The notes under the pieces are model-generated. The model worked only from the letters and a program-made list of their open reading frames with translations, ran no database searches and was not told the DNA's origin. Below, in pieces: positions 59,331-64,000 of a DNA stretch of 64,000 bases. The translations under genes and the position numbers were made by a program. The stretch covers positions 1,422,758,552 through 1,422,822,551 of the forward strand of contig NC_056733.1 of the NCBI RefSeq assembly GCF_019279795.1. Direction: 5' to 3'. This DNA is from Protopterus annectens. Its lineage: Eukaryota; Chordata; Ceratodontiformes; Protopteridae. How positions within the stretch are numbered: position 1 is the first letter of the stretch; every line of letters starts with the position of its first letter.

Positions 59331-60131
59331 GATATAAGCCTTCTAGCTTAAAAGAGAGACTTTGGAGTGATTGAGTATCAGTTTTCTGCATTTTCTTGCT
59401 GTACTTCACTGTTTTCCACTTAAACGCTGATTTTCCAGCACTTATTGTGATTTAAAAGCTTGTTTTTTTCACATATTGTACTTATTTGACAGCCTGCACT
59501 TTTAAAAAGTTGTTTTTTGTTTAAATAAATTGTTTAACTGTTGTAGGCTACACAGTAAAGTGTGATAGCCTTTTCTGATCACTTGTAGTCGTTTAAAGGT
59601 GTTTTAAGTGTACTTTTTACTGTTTTTGCCTTATCTTTTAAAAATAAATAAATATATACATTTCTTGTTTCCTGCCTTTCTAAGCTAGTATAGTCCAGTT
59701 TTCAGGCTAGTGTTGAATTCAGGGCTGTGTTACAAGTTTCTGAGTTGCCCATACCTTACTTGGATAGAGAGAAGTTTCTCTGTTCACCTGTGAGAGAGGG
59801 GAACTTTGAGCAACCATCTGTCCCTGGAGGAGTGGTTCCAGACCAGAAGTTAGTAGTTTAAAAAACGCATTGCATGGTTTTGTGCGCTGGGCAGCACCTG
59901 TTAGCTAGGGTTAAATTATTCCTGGCTCCACTAAGTCTCCTCTTCAGTTTTTCACTTGAAACTAGTCTAACTCTCAACCTAAGCACTCAAAAAGCATCCT
60001 ACAGTCCAGAACTTGCTCAGTGCTAATAGCAAACACTAATATACCCCGGCACTTGACTGCCCAGCAGGGCAAGGCTCTTTATCCACCCCTCACCAACCAA
60101 GCGACTAAGCAGCTCACCCTACTATTTAGGC

Positions 60132-61112
60132 ATGACCAAAGGGCAACTTCAGGTGTACTCTTCAGTCCAGCTGGTGAATCTGGGTATCCTGAGGCAATGT
60201 TACAACTGTCTCATGTATACAGACAGCCCTCTCCTCCTACCACAAAACACTAACATATGTGAGAGATGCAATTATACAGCCAAACTGGAGGCTGAGGTAT
60301 CTCCACCCAAGACTGGAACAGACAGTCATGAAGAGAAGGTTAACACTTGCACCAGACCTCCAGCCTCACATAGACCTACTAAACCAGCACTGGCAAAAAA
60401 TACACATAAATACACAAAATCATACTTGGAGGCTCTAAATAAAAACCTGCAAAAGCATCAGAGAGCTCCAAAGCAGACACCCACAAAACCTGCACCTCCC
60501 GTCACAAACCAGACAACACATAAAACACAAAATCAATGTGCCGCACAATCACAGCCCTTAAGGCAAAATAACATACCTAACACACTAGTAATAGGCGACT
60601 CAATAGTCAGGCACACTGACGCCCCACTCACTAGGCTGGACAAGGAGAAGGTTACTGTTAGCTGCCTGTCGGGAGCCAGAATCTGCCACATAATACAAGC
60701 ACTCAGGTCACTCCAGAACAAGTACAAATATGACTTTATCATTGTTCATGTTGGTGTGAATGACCTGAGCCGTACCTCCCTGGACTACATGAAAAGAGAC
60801 ATGGAAGAGCTCTCTGATCATGTAGCCCAGGCGGGTATGACCCTGACCCTGAGTAGCATCCTTCCCTCACCAAGAATGATACCTCAGTATAAAGAAAAAA
60901 TGATCAATTTCAACAATTGGCTAAGCTTCTGGTGTCATTCAAAGGGGATCCATTGTCTGTCAGCCTGGGATGACATGCTCGACAAGCTGCGTTGCTTTGC
61001 AAGAGACAGCTTGCACCTGTCACCCCTTGGCTTTCGAATACTGGACAAGGCTCTTGATGCCCCCATAGTGCCTTTTTTAGGCAAGGCTCAAAATTCAAAA
61101 CCACCTCCATAA
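60132..61112 (+). CDS. CR1 ORF1 protein: zinc finger plus SGNH esterase, intact
   Basis: A 326-residue open frame starting MTKGQLQVYS. Residues 23-46 hold two Cys pairs (C23-x2-C26 and C43-x2-C46), a PHD-like/zinc-ribbon site for nucleic acid or protein binding. Residues 55-145 are a Lys/Pro/Thr-rich linker. From 148 on is an SGNH hydrolase fold: block I VIGDS (Ser157), block II Gly181, block III GVND (Asn210) and block V D292-x2-H295. All four catalytic or oxyanion residues are in place. CR1 ORF1 proteins of this PHD-esterase type are known; they bind the element's RNA, and the lipid-esterase role is not settled. Chosen start is the ATG conserved in copies B and E, just after CTATTTAGGC. Ends 27 bp before the ORF2 ATG. 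Transcription is doubtful because ORF2 is dead. Confidence 0.85.
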   Translation: MTKGQLQVYSSVQLVNLGILRQCYNCLMYTDSPLLLPQNTNICERCNYTAKLEAEVSPPKTGTDSHEEKVNTCTRPPASHRPTKPALAKNTHKYTKSYLEALNKNLQKHQRAPKQTPTKPAPPVTNQTTHKTQNQCAAQSQPLRQNNIPNTLVIGDSIVRHTDAPLTRLDKEKVTVSCLSGARICHIIQALRSLQNKYKYDFIIVHVGVNDLSRTSLDYMKRDMEELSDHVAQAGMTLTLSSILPSPRMIPQYKEKMINFNNWLSFWCHSKGIHCLSAWDDMLDKLRCFARDSLHLSPLGFRILDKALDAPIVPFLGKAQNSKPPP

Positions 61113-61138
61113 ACACCATAAGTAAAAAATTGAGGGTT

Positions 61139-63840
61139 ATGCCAACGCCAGGAGTTTAAATCTCAAAATGCATGCGCTCGAAGCACTCATAACTATGGAG
61201 AACGTCGACATCTGTGCAGCAACTGAAACCGGGTTCAAGGCTCCAGAGAGCACTCCAGCACTACTGGGCTACAACTCATATCACACATTTTGGCCACAGA
61301 ACATGGACCGAAACACAAAAGGAGGGGGTGTATCCATATTCATCAAGGATACCCACACCTCCAGGCTAGTGGCGCAGCATGATACCTCTGAGATCATCCA
61401 TGTGCAACTAACAGCGAGCAAATCTGCAATGCAAATTGCGGCCTGCTACAGATCACCCTCCATGACCCAGGACCACCATTCCGCCTTTCTGGAGACACTG
61501 GAAAACATGAAGGTCCTACCGAAAACCCTGATCTTGGGAGATTTCAATTACCCTACCATTAACTGGGAAAACTACTTGAGTACAAACTCCCAGGCTCAGC
61601 GCTTCCTGGAATATATTAACTCAAATGTCCTGGATCAGCTGGTAAACTCCCCTACCAGAGGCCACAACATATTGGACCTGGTCATCACCAACAGGTGCTC
61701 CGTACTGGAGGTCAACCCGTCATTGGTTAGATCAGACCATAAACTAATCACCCTGGATGTCCACACCCCACCACCACCCCCAACCAAGGAAACCACAGTG
61801 AAAAACTTTTCTAAAGCAAACTTCACCTTACTTAAGGCAGAGGTGCTAAGTTTCACAGCTCCTATGGTAAGGATAACACTACCCAAGATGCAGAATCCTT
61901 TAAAATTGCACTCTATGAGCACCTACAAGGCTGCATGGATCATGTCATCCCTAGCAAAAGCAAGACTCACTCCCCTAAGAGAAAGAAACCAGTCTGGTGG
62001 ACCCCTGCCATAAACAGGTTATACAACAAAAGGAGGAAACTATTTCAGAAAAAAAAAAGCAAATCCCAAGAAGGAAAGACATCCCTGATCAGTATCAGAA
62101 AGAAACTGAGGTCCCTCATAAAATCATCCAAGGTTAACTTCGAAAGAAAAATAGCCAAGGATTTGAAAGATAACTACAAAGCCTTCTTTAGCTATGTCAA
62201 GAATCTAAGTGGCAACTCACAGATATGCTCTGAGATAGTGCAAAATAGCACAAAATATACTGAACTTACTGATATTGCCAACATACTGGCAGATAGATTC
62301 AATGCAAACTTCACCTCCCTCTCACCTTCAAAAGGGCCCACAACAATACCGGAAAAGTGTACTGTCCCAAAAATCACAGAAGCACAGGTGAAAACAGCCC
62401 TTTCAAAAGCCAAAAACACATCATCAGTGGGGCCAGATGGTGTCCCAGGCTGCATCTTGCACGAACTACAGAACGAACTAACCCCCTATCTAAACACACT
62501 GTTCAACCTCAGCCTCTCCACAGGCTATGTGCCCATAGAATGGTGCACAGCAATGGTTATTCCACTCCACAAAGGAGGGGCCACAACTGACTAGCCTGGT
62601 CTGCAAGGTTATGGAGCGCATCATCATGGAACTCATTAACAAAGACATTGGGAACCTCCAAACACTTGACCCGACCCAGTTTGGCTTTGTTAAGGGCAGA
62701 TCATGCCTACTAAACCTGGTTGACTTCTTCGAGACAGTTACCAAGGCCATAGACGAGGGAAAGGTGGTTCACACAGCCTACATTGATCGCGCCAAGGTGT
62801 TCAACACCATTGCTCACTCGGATATTATAGAAAAACTCACCAGCCTGAACATAAACCCCTACATCACAAGATGGGTTGCCAACTGGCTTACAGACAGAAC
62901 TCACACGGTAAGAATAGCGGGCTCCAGGTCTGACTCTAAATCAGTCACAAGTGGTGTCCCACAAGGCTCAGTCCTGGAACCTCTACTGTTCGGCATATAT
63001 TTCTCAGAAGTACAGGCAAACACAGGAGGACTATGGCTAACCAAGTTCGCCGATGACTGCAAACTGGGAGCCATAATTGACTCTCCGGCTGACACAGACA
63101 TCCTCCAAAAAGGCCTTACCGAGACAGACACCTGGTGCCAAAGTCATGGCCTCAAGCTAAATGCCAAAAAATGCATAGACATCCCGTTTGGGAAAAACAA
63201 AACACCCATGAATTACCACATAGGCGGCAGCCCCCTTAATACAGAAGAGGTAATAAGAGATCTGGGGATGCAGGTAGATAGCAATCTCTCCTTTGACAAT
63301 AATATTGCCAAAGTAGTTAGGAAATCCTTCTATGTGGCCCATCTAATTACTAAGGGTTTTGCATCTAGAAATAAAGAGCTTATAGTGCCCCTCTAGTCGT
63401 CACTCATCAGACCCATCATAGAGTACAATGCCCCATTTGGGATGTACCTCACAAAACACTTCCAACAGCTTGAAAGACCACAAAAGCACCTCACCAAGAG
63501 GATTACTGGCCTCAAACATATGTCCTATGCAGCCCGACTGAAAAAACTCCGGCTGTACTTTGTGGCATATCGCTTACTCAGAGGTGATCTCTGCCTGACT
63601 TACAAAGCCATGTCCAACTCAGAATTGATGGACATGCTCCATCTAAAGAAATCCAAGTCACTGAGAGCCACGCGCTCTAGCGAGCTAAACCTTGCCACAA
63701 CAATAAATAGAACATTCTGGAGGGCAGATTCCTGTCACAGAGACTCCCCATGCTTTGGAACAAAATTCCTAACTATATTAGGCAGAGCCCCTCACTAACA
63801 CTCTTCAAGAGAAGCCTTGATGAGTTGATGGGTAACAGAA
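61139..63840 (+). pseudogene. CR1-E ORF2 (endonuclease-RT), broken
   Basis: ATG at 61139 is followed by a 4-bp deletion relative to copy B, so the frame is lost at once. The endonuclease frame (61168-62013) has ICAATETGFKAP (family TETWFKAP), GGGVSIFIKD, GDFNYPTINWEN and VRSDHKLITLD. A 1-bp deletion near 61868 moves to frame 61935-62594 (LADRFNANF, VIPLHKGG). A 29-bp deletion near 62592, between direct repeats CTGAC, removes the NYCLLSL segment. Frame 62611-63396 carries FGFVKGRSCLLNLVDFF, TSGVPQGSVLEPLLF and FADD (63046-63057). A stop at 63394 (TAC to TAG) and a 1-bp deletion near 63725 finish it. Confidence 0.88.
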
Positions 63841-64000
63841 AGTACACCCCTGGGATCACTTCATTGGCTGTGCTTGACAGAGGCTCAGTTAATTAATCAA
63901 TGGGGTGGTGAAAGCCGACACACTCTGGCTAGGCTTATAAATGCCATCGGGCAGATAGCCTAGTACCTACCTATGAACCTATGAACCTATAATATGGCCT

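Larger units (their letters stand above)
58041..63990 (+). mobile_element. CR1 LINE copy E, nearly full length
   Basis: About 5.95 kb: monomer-bearing 5' region (58041-60131), intact ORF1 (60132-61112), ORF2 (61139-63840, damaged) and 3' end GGCTAGGCTTATAAATGCC, AGATAGCCTAGTACCTACC, then CTATGAAC repeats. It is the best-preserved CR1 of the five and shares its whole length with copy B. Confidence 0.9.

Overview
The window looks like non-coding, repeat-dense vertebrate nuclear DNA. I found no host protein-coding gene, no rRNA or functional tRNA gene, and nothing bacterial. Long (CA)n/(TG)n/(TA)n tracts, CpG-poor sequence, tRNA-derived SINEs and old retrotransposon copies all point to a large animal genome. 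The mix of CR1 with an esterase ORF1, L2-like and RTE LINEs, a Ngaro-type YR element, PIF/Harbinger, a Penelope-like scrap and a V-SINE-like element fits a lungfish or amphibian. That placement is an inference with low confidence below the level of vertebrate.

Layout. 1-4137: decayed L2-like LINE with a 2A-like peptide motif, ending against an antisense Harbinger transposase fragment (4138-4490). 5590-6360: dispersed LTR/leader-like repeat, second copy at 27350-28090. 6500-6985: 69-bp minisatellite. 7090-12333: Ngaro-like element (RT, RNase H, tyrosine recombinase, SGNH hydrolase, a 30-bp minisatellite, then a direct repeat), with a V-SINE-like element inside the recombinase. 12.9-19.4 kb: CORE-SINE-like pieces, small tandem repeats, a MITE, an RTE 3' end that runs into a trinucleotide array, and a tRNA-SINE. 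19.4-25.1 kb: an old L2-like LINE split by a CR1 copy (CR1-A). 25.6-26.5 kb: degenerate tandem array. 29.2-34.5 kb: long CR1-B, followed tail-to-tail by 5'-truncated CR1-C (34.67-35.95 kb). 37.2-37.8 kb: an older CR1-like remnant. 38.6-53.2 kb: a Harbinger-like transposase (+) and, 11 kb away, a spliced Myb/SANT-like gene (-). CR1-D sits between them and itself holds a Penelope-like fragment with a hammerhead-ribozyme core. 53.2-55.5 kb: three MITE copies, two of them head-to-head. 58.0-63.99 kb: nearly full-length CR1-E with a tandem-monomer 5' region and an intact esterase ORF1.

How the parts work together. CR1 ORF1 (zinc-finger plus SGNH esterase) and ORF2 (endonuclease plus RT) form the retrotransposition machinery. 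Two SINE families carry 3' tails like the LINEs in the same window: a tRNA-SINE with a CR1-like tail, and a V-SINE-like element with the L2-like tail. Harbinger needs a transposase and a Myb-like partner, and broken versions of both are present. Every autonomous element seen here is disabled by stops, frameshifts or deletions. Positions of repeat edges are by eye and good to about 10-50 bp.
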